Source: Neoroseomonas soli (GTDB lineage Bacteria; Pseudomonadota; Alphaproteobacteria; Acetobacterales; Acetobacteraceae). From it: a stretch of 64,000 bases of DNA. Within the stretch, counting starts at the first letter, position 1. Every line of letters starts with the position of its first letter. A model generated the notes under the pieces. That model was given only the letters and a program-made list of their open reading frames with translations, ran no database searches and was not told the DNA's origin. The DNA lies in assembly GCF_018129065.1 (NCBI RefSeq), contig NZ_JAAEDM010000015.1, positions 17,898-81,897 of the forward strand, given 5' to 3'. Position numbers and translations under genes: made by a program. Positions 18,005-25,826 of this stretch are shown in pieces.

Positions 18005-19143
18005 GCGACGCGCTTGCCCTCGCGCCACACGCGGCGCACCACCGGGATGCCGTGGACGGCACGCAGTTGCACGAGGTCCGCGCGCAGCCCCACCTCCAGC
18101 CGGCCGCGATCCGCCAGCCGCGCCATCCGCGCCGGGCGATCGGTGATCATCGCGACGGCCTTCGGCAGGCTGATCCCGGTTTCCTCCACCGTCCGCCAGG
18201 CGGCTTCGACCATCGAGGCCGGGACGTAGTCGGAGGCGAAGGCATCCGCCGCGCCCGCGCGCACCAGGTCGGCCGCCGAGACGTTGCCGGAATGGCTGCC
18301 GCCGCGGACGATGTTCGGCGCGCCGGCGATGACCTCGACCTTCGCGTCGCGCGCGGCCTCGGCGGCCGCCATCGTCACCGGGAACTCGCTGATGGTGATG
18401 CCGTCGGCGAGGTTGCGGCGCACTTCCTCCGGCGTCTCGTCGTCATGGGATGCGATCGGCAGGTCGCGGTGGCGGATGCGGTCCATCAGCCAGGCGCGCT
18501 GCGGTTCGCGCAGCCGTTCCCGCTGGTCGAGCAGGAAGGCGATCCGGTCCTCCACCTGCTCCACCGTCATCTGCGTCTGCTTGCGGCGCATCGCGACGTA
18601 GCGTTCGACGTCGCGGTACTGCCCGACACCGGGCGAGTGGTCCATCAGGCTGACCATCTGCACGCGCGGATGGTCGGCGACCGGGTCCATCGCCGGCTTC
18701 ATGTCCGGGGCTGGCAGTTCGCAGCGCAGGTGCAGGAAGTGCTCCGAGCGCAGGAGGCCGGTCTCCGCCATGGCATCGAGATCGGCGACGCCGTCGAGGA
18801 AGGTCTGCCCGCGCCCGGCATCGAAGCCGAGGTCGCCGAGGCAGAGCGCGTCGAATACCGTCGTCACGCCCGCCGCCGCGCATTGCGCGTCATGCGCGAC
18901 CATCGCCGAGCGCGAGGGCCAGCGGGCGTTCTGCCGTGGCTGCACCTGGCGCTCGAGGTTGTCGGTGTGAACGTCCACCACGCCGGGGATCAGGTGGTCG
19001 CCCTCCAGGTCGCGCGCGGCGGCGACATGGCTACGGCCCGGCTGGATCTCGGCGATGCGGCCGTCGCGGATTACCAGCGTGCCGGGTAGCGTTTCCTCCG
19101 GCAGGACGAGGATGGCATTGGTGAGGATGGTCTCTGCGGTCAT
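18001..19143 (-). CDS. phnM: Alpha-D-ribose 1-methylphosphonate 5-triphosphate diphosphatase PhnM (copy 1)
   Basis: PhnM removes pyrophosphate from the ribose-1-phosphonate 5-triphosphate made by PhnGHIL. The 380-aa amidohydrolase-fold protein has the metal motif PGVVDVHTDNLE, a HDDETPEE strand, and the typical IAGAPNIVRGGSHSGNVSA and ASDYVP motifs. The ATG at 19143 overlaps the phnL stop (ATGA), and its own stop overlaps the next ATG. It is therefore embedded in a tightly coupled operon. A second, divergent PhnM of identical length is encoded at 24416. Confidence 0.9.
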   Translation of the reverse strand: MTAETILTNAILVLPEETLPGTLVIRDGRIAEIQPGRSHVAAARDLEGDHLIPGVVDVHTDNLERQVQPRQNARWPSRSAMVAHDAQCAAAGVTTVFDALCLGDLGFDAGRGQTFLDGVADLDAMAETGLLRSEHFLHLRCELPAPDMKPAMDPVADHPRVQMVSLMDHSPGVGQYRDVERYVAMRRKQTQMTVEQVEDRIAFLLDQRERLREPQRAWLMDRIRHRDLPIASHDDETPEEVRRNLADGITISEFPVTMAAAEAARDAKVEVIAGAPNIVRGGSHSGNVSAADLVRAGAADAFASDYVPASMVEAAWRTVEETGISLPKAVAMITDRPARMARLADRGRLEVGLRADLVQLRAVHGIPVVRRVWREGKRVA

Positions 19144-19838
19144 GCGGCGTCCTGGTGCGGGAGAACGTCGAAGAGGCGGTCGGCGACGGCTTCGCGCACC
19201 TCGGCATCGTGGAAGATGCCGACGATGGCGGTGCCCTGTGCCTTGGCCTCGTTGATCAGGGAAATCACGATGGCGCGGTTCGCGGCGTCGAGGCTCGCGG
19301 TGGGCTCGTCCAACAGGAGCACGGGGTAGCCCGGGGCGAAGCCGCGGGCAAGGTTCACGCGCTGCTGCTCGCCGCCCGAGAAGGTGGCCGGCGGCAGGCT
19401 GTGGAGGCGTTCGGGCAGGTTGAGCCGGTTCAGCAGGGCGGTGGCGCGGGCCAGCGCTTCCTCCTTCGGCACGCCGCGGGCGATCATCGGCTCGGCGACG
19501 ATGTCGCGCGTGGCGACACGTGGAATGACGCGCAGGAACTGGGAGACATAGCCCAGCGTCTCCCGTCGCGCCTCGATCACCGCGCGCGGGTCGGCGGTGA
19601 CGAGGTCGAGATCCTCCCCGCGATGACGCAGGACGATCCGCCCCGCCCCGGCGCCGTAATTGCCGTAGAGGCAGCGCATCAGCGTGGACTTGCCCGCGCC
19701 CGACGGGCCCCAGAGCGCGACGCATTCCCCGGCATGGACGACGAGATCGACGCCCCCGAGCACGGGAATATGCGTGCCGCCCTGCAGGTGCAGCGTGAAG
19801 GCCTTGGACAGGCCCTCTGTCCGAAGAGCGGGGGTCAT
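19140..19838 (-). CDS. phnL: Carbon-phosphorus lyase ABC-type subunit PhnL
   Basis: PhnL is the ABC ATPase-like subunit that, with PhnG, H and I, converts phosphonate plus ATP to ribose-1-phosphonate triphosphate. It has 232 aa with Walker A GPSGAGKST, signature FSGGEQQR and Walker B VLLLDEPTAS, plus the PhnL-specific N-terminus LSKAFTLHLQGGTHIPVL. It overlaps phnK upstream and phnM downstream by four bases each (ATGA). Confidence 0.92.
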   Translation of the reverse strand: MTPALRTEGLSKAFTLHLQGGTHIPVLGGVDLVVHAGECVALWGPSGAGKSTLMRCLYGNYGAGAGRIVLRHRGEDLDLVTADPRAVIEARRETLGYVSQFLRVIPRVATRDIVAEPMIARGVPKEEALARATALLNRLNLPERLHSLPPATFSGGEQQRVNLARGFAPGYPVLLLDEPTASLDAANRAIVISLINEAKAQGTAIVGIFHDAEVREAVADRLFDVLPHQDAA

Positions 19839-20593
19839 GCGGCGAGCACCGAGGAAACCAGGAGTTGCGTATAGGGATGCTGCGGATCGTCGAGCACACG
19901 GTCCGTCAGCCCCTGTTCCACCACGCGCCCGCGGCGCATCACCAGGATGCGGTCCGCGAGCAGCCGCGCGGCGGCGATGTCGTGCGTGACGATCAGCACG
20001 GACAGGCCGAGTTCGCGCGACAGCGAGCGGATCAGGTCGAGCAGCCGCGCCTGCACGGACACGTCCAGCCCGCCCGTGGGCTCGTCCATGAACACGAGGC
20101 GCGGGTGCGTGACCAGCGTGCGCGCGATCTGCAACCGCTGCTGCATGCCGCCCGAGAAGGTGCGCGGCAGGTCGTCGATGCGCGCGGCATCAATCTCGAC
20201 CTTGGCGAGCCAGGACAGCGCCTCGGTGCGGATATTGCCATAGTGCCGGGCGCCGACGGCCATCAGCCGCTCGCCGACATTGCCGCCGGCCGAGACGTTC
20301 AGCCGCAGCCCGTCGCGCGGGTTCTGGTGCACGAAGCCCCATTCGGTGCGCATCAGGCGGCGGCGCGCGGCCTCGCCCATGGCGTGCACTTCCTCGCCGA
20401 GCCAGCGCACCGTGCCGGCATCCGGCGTCATCATGCCGGAGAGCACGCGCAGCAGCGTCGTCTTGCCGGATCCGGATTCGCCGACGATGGCGACGACCTC
20501 GCCCTCGGACACGTCGATCGCGACGTCGAGCAGCGCGGGAATGGCGCCGAAGCGGAGCGTCAGCCCCTCGGCGGTGAGAAGGGGCTTGGTCAT
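19835..20593 (-). CDS. phnK: Carbon-phosphorus lyase complex ABC subunit PhnK
   Basis: PhnK binds the PhnGHIJ core complex and is needed for C-P bond cleavage. The 252-aa ATP-binding-cassette protein shows Walker A GESGSGKTT, Q-loop VHQNPRDGL, signature FSGGMQQR and Walker B LVFMDEPTGG. It looks like an oligopeptide-transporter ATPase, but its place between phnJ and phnL fixes the identity. It overlaps both neighbours by ATGA. Confidence 0.92.
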   Translation of the reverse strand: MTKPLLTAEGLTLRFGAIPALLDVAIDVSEGEVVAIVGESGSGKTTLLRVLSGMMTPDAGTVRWLGEEVHAMGEAARRRLMRTEWGFVHQNPRDGLRLNVSAGGNVGERLMAVGARHYGNIRTEALSWLAKVEIDAARIDDLPRTFSGGMQQRLQIARTLVTHPRLVFMDEPTGGLDVSVQARLLDLIRSLSRELGLSVLIVTHDIAAARLLADRILVMRRGRVVEQGLTDRVLDDPQHPYTQLLVSSVLAA

Positions 20594-21477
20594 TCGGCGG
20601 CCTCCTGCGCGGTCGCGGCCTGGCGCTCGGCGCAGAAATCGGTGTCGGAGCAGACGAACATCCGCCCGCCCGCATCGTCGGTGATCACCTCATCCAGGTA
20701 GGTGTCCGTGCTACGGCAGAGCGCGCAGGCGTGCGGCGCGCGGATCGGGCGGAAGGGATGGTCCTCGAAGTCCAGGCTGCGGACCTCGGTGTAGGGCGGG
20801 ATGGCGTAGATGCGCTTCTCGCGTCCCGCGCCGAACAATTGCAGCGCTGCCATGCGGTGCATCTTCGGATTGTCGAAGGCCGGGATGGGGGAAGGCGACA
20901 TCAGGTAGCGCCCGTTCACCATCACCGGATAGTCGTAGGCCTTCGCGATGTGCCCGAGCCGCGCGATGTCCTCGTACAGCCGCACATGCATCAGCCCGTA
21001 ATCGGCCAGCGCATGCAGGCGCTTCGTCTCGGCCCGGCGCGGTTCCAGCCTGAACAGCGGCTCCGGCTGCGGGACCTGGTAGACCATGATCTGGTCCTCG
21101 CGCAGCGTCCGTTCCGGGATGCGGTGGCGGGTCTGGATCACGCTCGCTTCCGCCGTGTGCTCGGTCGTCGCCACCCCGGCGACGCGGCGGAAGAAGCGGC
21201 GGATCGAGATGGCGTTGGTGGTGTCGTCCGAACCCTGGTCGATCACCTTCAGCGTGTCGGCCGGACCCAGGATCGAGGCCGTGACCTGGATGCCGCCCGT
21301 GCCCCAGCCATAGGGCAGCGGCATCTCGCGCGCGCCGAAGGGGATCTGATGGCCGGGGATCGCCACAGCCTTGAGGATCGCGCGGCGGATCATCCGCTTC
21401 GTCGCCTCGTCGAGATAGGCGAAGTTGTAGCCTTCCATGGTCGCACCTTCGGCGCGCGGGCTTTCGAGTGCGCTCAT
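20590..21477 (-). CDS. phnJ: Carbon-phosphorus lyase catalytic subunit PhnJ
   Basis: PhnJ is the radical-SAM enzyme that breaks the C-P bond of ribose-1-phosphonate 5-phosphate. The 295-aa protein keeps the unusual cysteine set C251, C254, C276 and C282, in the spacing C-x2-C-x21-C-x5-C known from E. coli PhnJ: three ligate the 4Fe-4S cluster and the last is the radical cysteine. The N-terminal body (GYNFAYLDEATKRMIRRAILKA) is also typical. A later Met14 could be the true start. It overlaps phnI and phnK by ATGA. Confidence 0.95.
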   Translation of the reverse strand: MSALESPRAEGATMEGYNFAYLDEATKRMIRRAILKAVAIPGHQIPFGAREMPLPYGWGTGGIQVTASILGPADTLKVIDQGSDDTTNAISIRRFFRRVAGVATTEHTAEASVIQTRHRIPERTLREDQIMVYQVPQPEPLFRLEPRRAETKRLHALADYGLMHVRLYEDIARLGHIAKAYDYPVMVNGRYLMSPSPIPAFDNPKMHRMAALQLFGAGREKRIYAIPPYTEVRSLDFEDHPFRPIRAPHACALCRSTDTYLDEVITDDAGGRMFVCSDTDFCAERQAATAQEAAE

Positions 21478-22559
21478 TCCGCGGCCTCCGGCAGCGCCTG
21501 TTCCGCGCTCTTGCGGATGGTGCGCAGGTTCTCAAGTTCGGACTGGAAATCGACGTAGTGTGGCAGCTTCAGGTGCTCGACGAAGCCGGTCGCCTCGATG
21601 TTGTCCGAATGGTACAGGACGAATTCCTCGTCCTGCGCCGGGGCGGTGACGTCCTCGCCGAGTTCGCGCGCACGCAGGCCGCGATCGACGAGCGCCATCG
21701 CCATGGCGCGGCGCTCTCCGTGCCCGAAGACCAGCCCGTAGCCGCGGGTGAACTGCGCGGGCTCGGTCCGGCTACCCTTGAACTGGTTCACCATCTGGCA
21801 TTCGGTGATGCCGATCTCGCCCAGTTCGATCGGGAAGCCGAGTTCCGGCGGGGTGAATTCCACCGTCACATGGCCGACGCGGATCTCGCCCACGAAGGGA
21901 TGCGCATTGCCGTAGCCGCGCTGCGTCGAATAGCCGAGGGCGAGCAGGAACCCCTCGTCGCCTCGCGCGAGGTTCTGCAGCCGGACGGGGCGCTCGGCGG
22001 GGAAGGCGAGCGGCTGGCGCGTCAGGTCGCCAGGCTCCGCCTCGTCGTCCCGCTCGCGCTGCATCAGCCCTTCGCGCGCCAGGAGTTCGGTGACGCGCGG
22101 CGCCTCGCCGACAGGCGCGGATGCCTCGGGCCCGGTTGCGCGTTCCTCGCCTTCCGCCGCCAGCGCGAAATCGAGCAGCCGGTGCGTATAGTCGAAGGTC
22201 GGCCCAAGGACCTGCCCGCCGGGCAGGTCCTTGTAGGTCGCGCTGATGCGGCGGCGCAGGCGCATGCGCGCCGTCTCCAGCGGCTCGGAAGCGCCGAAGC
22301 GGGGCAGGGTGGTGCGGTAGGCGCGCAGCAGGAAGGCGGCCTCGATCAGGTCGCCCTTGGCCTGCTTGATCGCCAGCGCGGCGAGGAAGCGGTCGTGGCA
22401 CGATCCTTCCGCCATCACGCGGTCCACCGCGAGGGGCATCTGCTGCTCGATCTGCGCAACCGCAAGTTCGGGCACCGACGCATCACCGCGCCGCGTCTCC
22501 TCGAGCCAGGCATGGGCGGCGCTGATCGCGCGTTCGCCGCCCTTCACTGCGACATACAT
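21474..22559 (-). CDS. phnI: Carbon-phosphorus lyase complex subunit PhnI
   Basis: PhnI is the nucleosidase-like subunit of the C-P lyase core that joins phosphonate to the ribose of ATP. The 361-aa protein starts MYVAVKGGERAISAAHAWLEE, a PhnI hallmark, and includes LALGYSTQRGYGNAHPFVGEIR and a FLVEHLKLPHYVDFQSEL-like end. The length is close to E. coli PhnI (354). It follows phnH after four bases and overlaps phnJ. Confidence 0.93.
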   Translation of the reverse strand: MYVAVKGGERAISAAHAWLEETRRGDASVPELAVAQIEQQMPLAVDRVMAEGSCHDRFLAALAIKQAKGDLIEAAFLLRAYRTTLPRFGASEPLETARMRLRRRISATYKDLPGGQVLGPTFDYTHRLLDFALAAEGEERATGPEASAPVGEAPRVTELLAREGLMQRERDDEAEPGDLTRQPLAFPAERPVRLQNLARGDEGFLLALGYSTQRGYGNAHPFVGEIRVGHVTVEFTPPELGFPIELGEIGITECQMVNQFKGSRTEPAQFTRGYGLVFGHGERRAMAMALVDRGLRARELGEDVTAPAQDEEFVLYHSDNIEATGFVEHLKLPHYVDFQSELENLRTIRKSAEQALPEAAE

Positions 22560-22563
22560 CGGT

Positions 22564-23139
22564 TCAGCCCTCCGCGATCATGACGGTGCGCGGCAGCGCC
22601 GTGAGGCGGTCCCCGGCGCAGAGCACCACGTCCACGCCGCAGGGGAAGCCGGCGCGGTTCGCCACCCAGGCGGAGAGGAAGCCCTCGGGCGCGCCGGTCA
22701 CGCGCAGCCGGTGTTCATGCTCGATGCCGGGGCCGGTCAGGTGCCAGCCTTCACCTTCGGCAAGGTCCGAGACCTGCAGCACCAGCGTCGCGCCGCCCTG
22801 AGGTTCTTCCTCGGTGCCCTGGGCGAGGGCTGCCAGCGCGGGTGGCATTCCCGTCGCCAGCGCGAAGGCGGCCGCGCCCGGTTGCGCGACGACCGGCGCG
22901 CCGCAATGGAAGCGCAGCCACGCCTCCGCGGCCGACCCGCCATCGAGCCAGAGTGGCGTATCGGCATCGGCCAGCGTCAGCAGCACCGCCGCGGCGGCCT
23001 GGTTCAGAGGTGCAGGAGGGTTCAGCGCGCCGCCCGCGCGCTGGATGCGCCCGGGGCGGCTCACCGCCTCCAGCACCGCGCGGAAGGTGGCCTGGGCGTC
23101 GAGGACGGGATCGGCGAAGCCGGCGGTCAGCATGGTCAT
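22564..23139 (-). CDS. phnH: Carbon-phosphorus lyase complex subunit PhnH
   Basis: PhnH is a structural subunit of the PhnGHIJ complex. The 191-aa protein has the conserved GFADPVLDAQATFRAVLEAVSRPG start and the late run GVDVVLCAGDRLTALPRT. It overlaps phnG by ATGA and sits four bases before phnI. Confidence 0.92.
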   Translation of the reverse strand: MTMLTAGFADPVLDAQATFRAVLEAVSRPGRIQRAGGALNPPAPLNQAAAAVLLTLADADTPLWLDGGSAAEAWLRFHCGAPVVAQPGAAAFALATGMPPALAALAQGTEEEPQGGATLVLQVSDLAEGEGWHLTGPGIEHEHRLRVTGAPEGFLSAWVANRAGFPCGVDVVLCAGDRLTALPRTVMIAEG

Positions 23140-23591
23140 CGGGTCGTCTGCATGGCGAAGAAATCCACGCGCGTGGCGGCGGCCTTGCGCGCCTCGGCGT
23201 CCCGCGCCGCCTGCTGGCGGGTGGCGAGCGGCGCGATCACGCCTTCCATCAGGGCATCGCGCCGCGCCGGGTCCTGGAGAGCGGCGTCGAGCAATGCGGC
23301 GAGTTCCGCCTGACGCTTGTCCCGCCCGGCCACATAGCCATGCCCCACGGCATCGCCGAGCCGCACGGCGCAGCGTGTCACCGTCATCTCGCCGAGGTTG
23401 AAGGGTGCGCCATCCCCGCCCGCGCGGCCGCGCACCATCACCAGCCCCGTCTCCGGCGCGCGCAGGCGTTCATGGGCGGGAAGGGGGGGCAGGGTGGCGA
23501 GCAGGCCGGCGATCTCGTCGGCGGCTGCGCGTGCGAGCACCGCCATCCAGCGGCGTCGCTTCTCGGTGTCGGCGGTGATCATGTGGTCCAT
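23136..23591 (-). CDS. phnG: Carbon-phosphorus lyase complex subunit PhnG
   Basis: PhnG is the small core subunit of C-P lyase and the first gene of the operon. The 151-aa protein has the RRRWMAVLARAA start, ETGLVMVRGRAGG, and FNLGEMTVTRCAVRL, all typical of PhnG. Met4 (23582) is an alternative start. The promoter and operator must lie in the 73-base gap shared with phnF. Confidence 0.92.
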   Translation of the reverse strand: MDHMITADTEKRRRWMAVLARAAADEIAGLLATLPPLPAHERLRAPETGLVMVRGRAGGDGAPFNLGEMTVTRCAVRLGDAVGHGYVAGRDKRQAELAALLDAALQDPARRDALMEGVIAPLATRQQAARDAEARKAAATRVDFFAMQTTR

Positions 23592-23597
23592 CGAATT

Positions 23598-23615
23598 TGT
23601 CTAGACAGTTAGACA
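23598..23615. promoter_or_regulatory. Candidate phn operator A (TGTCTAGACA dyad plus half-site)
   Basis: The 10-bp perfect palindrome TGTCTAGACA is followed 8 bases later by a second TAGACA. It lies just upstream of phnG. GntR/HutC regulators such as PhnF bind short dyads with GTCTAGAC-like cores in several species, so this is a good candidate PhnF site. That binding is inferred. Confidence 0.55.
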
Positions 23616-23629
23616 TCCGCCGCGCGACA

Positions 23630-23656
23630 AAGTCCATGCGGATATCTCATGGACTT
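23630..23656. promoter_or_regulatory. Candidate phn operator B (9-bp inverted repeat)
   Basis: AAGTCCATG at 23630-23638 and its exact reverse complement CATGGACTT at 23648-23656 are separated by 9 bases (CGGATATCT). The dyad ends 8 bases before the phnF start, overlapping its leader. It differs in sequence from the dyad near phnG, so it may bind another factor or control phnF translation as a hairpin. Confidence 0.5.
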
Positions 23657-23664
23657 GGTCAGGC

Positions 23665-24411
23665 ATGGTTGAAGTTTCGATGACAGACGCGCCGCTGGCG
23701 CGCGGGCAGGGCATCGCCCTCTGGCGGCAGATCGCGGCCACGATCGAGGGCGAGATCTCCCGTGGCGGCAAGGCCGGCGGTGAGCGCCTGTCGACCGAGG
23801 CGGTGCTGACGAAGCGTTTCGGCGTGAACCGCCATACCGTCCGCCGTGCGCTCGAGGACCTGGAGGCGCGCGGCCTCATCCGCGTGGAGCAGGGCCGCGG
23901 CGCTTTCGTCGCCGAGGACGTGGTGGATTACCGCCTTGGGGCCCGCACGCGCTTTTCCGAACTCGTGCGAGGACAGAACCGCGAACCGGCGGGGCGCATC
24001 CTGCGCATCTCGGAGATCCAGGCGGAGACGCAGCTCGCCGAGGCGCTCGGCATCCGTCGCGGCAGGCTCGTGCTGCGGGTGGATCGGCTGGGCCTGGCGG
24101 ACGGGCGGCCGGTGGTGCTCGGCGCGCATTACCTTCCCCTACCGCGCTGCGCGGCCGCACCGGAGGCGCTGGAGCGCAGCGGCTCCATCACCGCGGCGCT
24201 CGAGGCTTGCGGAATCCCCGACTACCGGCGGCGCGCCTCGCGCATCACCGCCCGGCTGCCGACGCCGGAGGAGGCGGAACTGCTGCAGCAGTCGCGCTCG
24301 CGCCCGGTGCTCGTCGCCGAATCCCTCAATGTCGATCCGGCCGGGCAGCCGGTGGACTGGACCCAGTCCGTCTATGCCGCGGGTCGCGTGCAACTCGTGG
24401 TGGAGCCCTGA
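23665..24411 (+). CDS. phnF: PhnF-like GntR/HutC-family transcriptional regulator
   Basis: A 248-aa repressor-type protein. The N-terminal winged helix (about 10-75: LSTEAVLTKRFGVNRHTVRRALEDLEARGLI) is GntR type. The C-terminal UTRA ligand domain runs to the end (FSELVRGQNREPAGRIL, LVLRVDRLGLADGRPV). It is divergent from phnG and 4 bases upstream of the second phnM, so control of both directions is likely. The effector is presumably a phosphonate or pathway intermediate; this is inferred. Confidence 0.88.
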   Translation: MVEVSMTDAPLARGQGIALWRQIAATIEGEISRGGKAGGERLSTEAVLTKRFGVNRHTVRRALEDLEARGLIRVEQGRGAFVAEDVVDYRLGARTRFSELVRGQNREPAGRILRISEIQAETQLAEALGIRRGRLVLRVDRLGLADGRPVVLGAHYLPLPRCAAAPEALERSGSITAALEACGIPDYRRRASRITARLPTPEEAELLQQSRSRPVLVAESLNVDPAGQPVDWTQSVYAAGRVQLVVEP

Positions 24412-24415
24412 CGGC

Positions 24416-25558
24416 ATGGACTGGACACTGACCGACGGCACCGTCCTCAAGGACGGGGCCTTGGCGAAGGATGCACTCGCGCTGGCGGGCGGACTGGTGA
24501 CGGAGGCGCCCGCGCCCGGCGCGGCGCGGTTCGATGCCTCCGGACTGCTGGTGCTCCCCGGCCTCGTCGACATCCATGGCGACGCGCATGAACGGCAGTT
24601 GCAACCGCGGCCGGGCGTTGACCTGCCGGTTCCGCTCGCGCTGCGCGATTCGGCGGCGCAGCTCATCGCCTGCGGCATCACCACGGCCTATCTCGGCGTG
24701 ACGCTGTCCTGGGAGCCGGGGCTGCGCTCGCTGGGCGCCTGGCGCGCGCTGAAGGCGGCGCTGCCCACCGCGCGCGCGCACGCGGCGACGGACCTCCGCG
24801 TGCACCTGCGCTTCGAGGCCGACAATCTCGATGCGCTCGAGGAGGCGCTCGAGGGCATCGCGGATGGCAGCGTTCACCTGCTCGGCTTCAACGACCACAC
24901 GCCGGCGATCGTGAAGAAGCTCGGCGACCCCGTGCAGGTCGCGAAGTATGCCGGCCGCGCCGGGGTGAAGGCGGAAGCCTATCGCGCGCTTGCCGACTCG
25001 GTCATCGCGCGGCGCTACGAGGTCCCGGCCGCGCGCGCGCGCCTTTCCGCCGCGGCGCAGGCGGCGGGCATCCCGATGCTCAGCCACGACGATGCGACGC
25101 TCGATGACCGCGCGCATTACCGCGCGCATGGCGCAACCATCTGCGAGTTCCCGATGGCCGAGGAGGTCGCCGCCGATGCGCGCGCGGCCGGCGAGCATGT
25201 CGTGATGGGCGCGCCGAACGTGGTGCGCGGCGGCAGCCATCTCGGCTGGGCCTCGGCCGCGCCACTCGCCGAGCGTGGCCTCGTGACGGTGCTTGCCTCC
25301 GACTACGTCTGGCCGGCGATGCTGGAAGCCGCCTTCGCCATGGTCCGGCGGGGCGTGCTGGACCTGCCGCGGGCCTGGGCGCTGGTGTCGGCGAATCCGG
25401 CCGAGGCCTGCGGCCTGGCGGATCGCGGGCGGCTGGCGCCTGGCCTGCGCGGGGATGTGGTGGTCGTGGATCCGGCGACGGCGGCGCCGGTCGCGGTCTT
25501 CGCCGGCGGCGGCCTGGCCTGGCTGGCGCCTGGAGCGGCGGTTCGGCTGCGGCGCTGA
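24416..25558 (+). CDS. PhnM-family hydrolase (second, divergent copy)
   Basis: A 380-aa protein of the PhnM family, the same length as the copy at 18001. It keeps PGLVDIHGDAHERQLQPRPGV, LSHDDATLDDRAHY, MGAPNVVRGGSHLGW and ASDYVWPAMLEAAF. It differs from copy 1 in many positions; for example the first metal motif reads HGD instead of HTD, and the region after QPRP is unlike. It starts 4 bases after phnF and so is under the same promoter. It could act on a different ribose-phosphonate triphosphate or be a diverged isozyme. Confidence 0.83.
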   Translation: MDWTLTDGTVLKDGALAKDALALAGGLVTEAPAPGAARFDASGLLVLPGLVDIHGDAHERQLQPRPGVDLPVPLALRDSAAQLIACGITTAYLGVTLSWEPGLRSLGAWRALKAALPTARAHAATDLRVHLRFEADNLDALEEALEGIADGSVHLLGFNDHTPAIVKKLGDPVQVAKYAGRAGVKAEAYRALADSVIARRYEVPAARARLSAAAQAAGIPMLSHDDATLDDRAHYRAHGATICEFPMAEEVAADARAAGEHVVMGAPNVVRGGSHLGWASAAPLAERGLVTVLASDYVWPAMLEAAFAMVRRGVLDLPRAWALVSANPAEACGLADRGRLAPGLRGDVVVVDPATAAPVAVFAGGGLAWLAPGAAVRLRR

Positions 25559-25574
25559 GCGCCGGAACGCGCGT

Positions 25575-25605
25575 CGGGGGCGGCGCATCGCTGCGACCGC
25601 CCCCG
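25575..25605 (+). terminator. GC-rich hairpin after the second phnM
   Basis: CGGGGGCGG and CCGCCCCCG form a perfect 9-bp stem with a 13-base loop, 16 bases after the phnM-like stop. No T-tract follows, so it may be a weak or Rho-assisted terminator. It lies just left of the element boundary. Confidence 0.45.
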
Positions 25606-25629
25606 GCGTGATCTCCCGATCGGAAGGAT

Positions 25630-25650
25630 GGGCTTGGCTCCCCGAGTAGG
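25630..25650. repeat. Attachment-site direct repeat, tRNA-distal copy
   Basis: This 21-bp sequence ends GGCTCCCCGAGTAGG and is identical to 48150-48170. It is a copy of the 3' end of tRNA-Asn (acceptor strand, CCA and part of the T arm), read on the minus strand. It marks the left edge of the integrated element. Confidence 0.88.
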
Positions 25651-25779
25651 CGCGCAGCGGGCGTCCCGATGGTTCCCATAATGTGCCAACGCATCCCTGA
25701 AATCCCTTGAATTCCGCGGCATAGGCGGCCAACTGGCGGCCCCATCCATCCCAAGCCATCCCGCCGCATCCCGGCGCGG

Positions 25780-25802
25780 CCAATGGGGCCGGATGGGGCC
25801 GC
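25780..25802. repeat. Candidate integrase arm-type sites, left end
   Basis: CCAATGGGGCCGGA (25780-25793) is repeated exactly at 48091-48104. An overlapping ATGGGGCCGC (25793-25802) is repeated at 48082-48091. Both pairs are in the same orientation, inside the element and close to its ends. Four CATCCC-like motifs lie just before, at 25742-25772. Such paired subterminal repeats fit integrase arm sites; the function is inferred. Confidence 0.5.
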
Positions 25803-25826
25803 TCAGGAAGGAAAGCCCCGCCCGAA

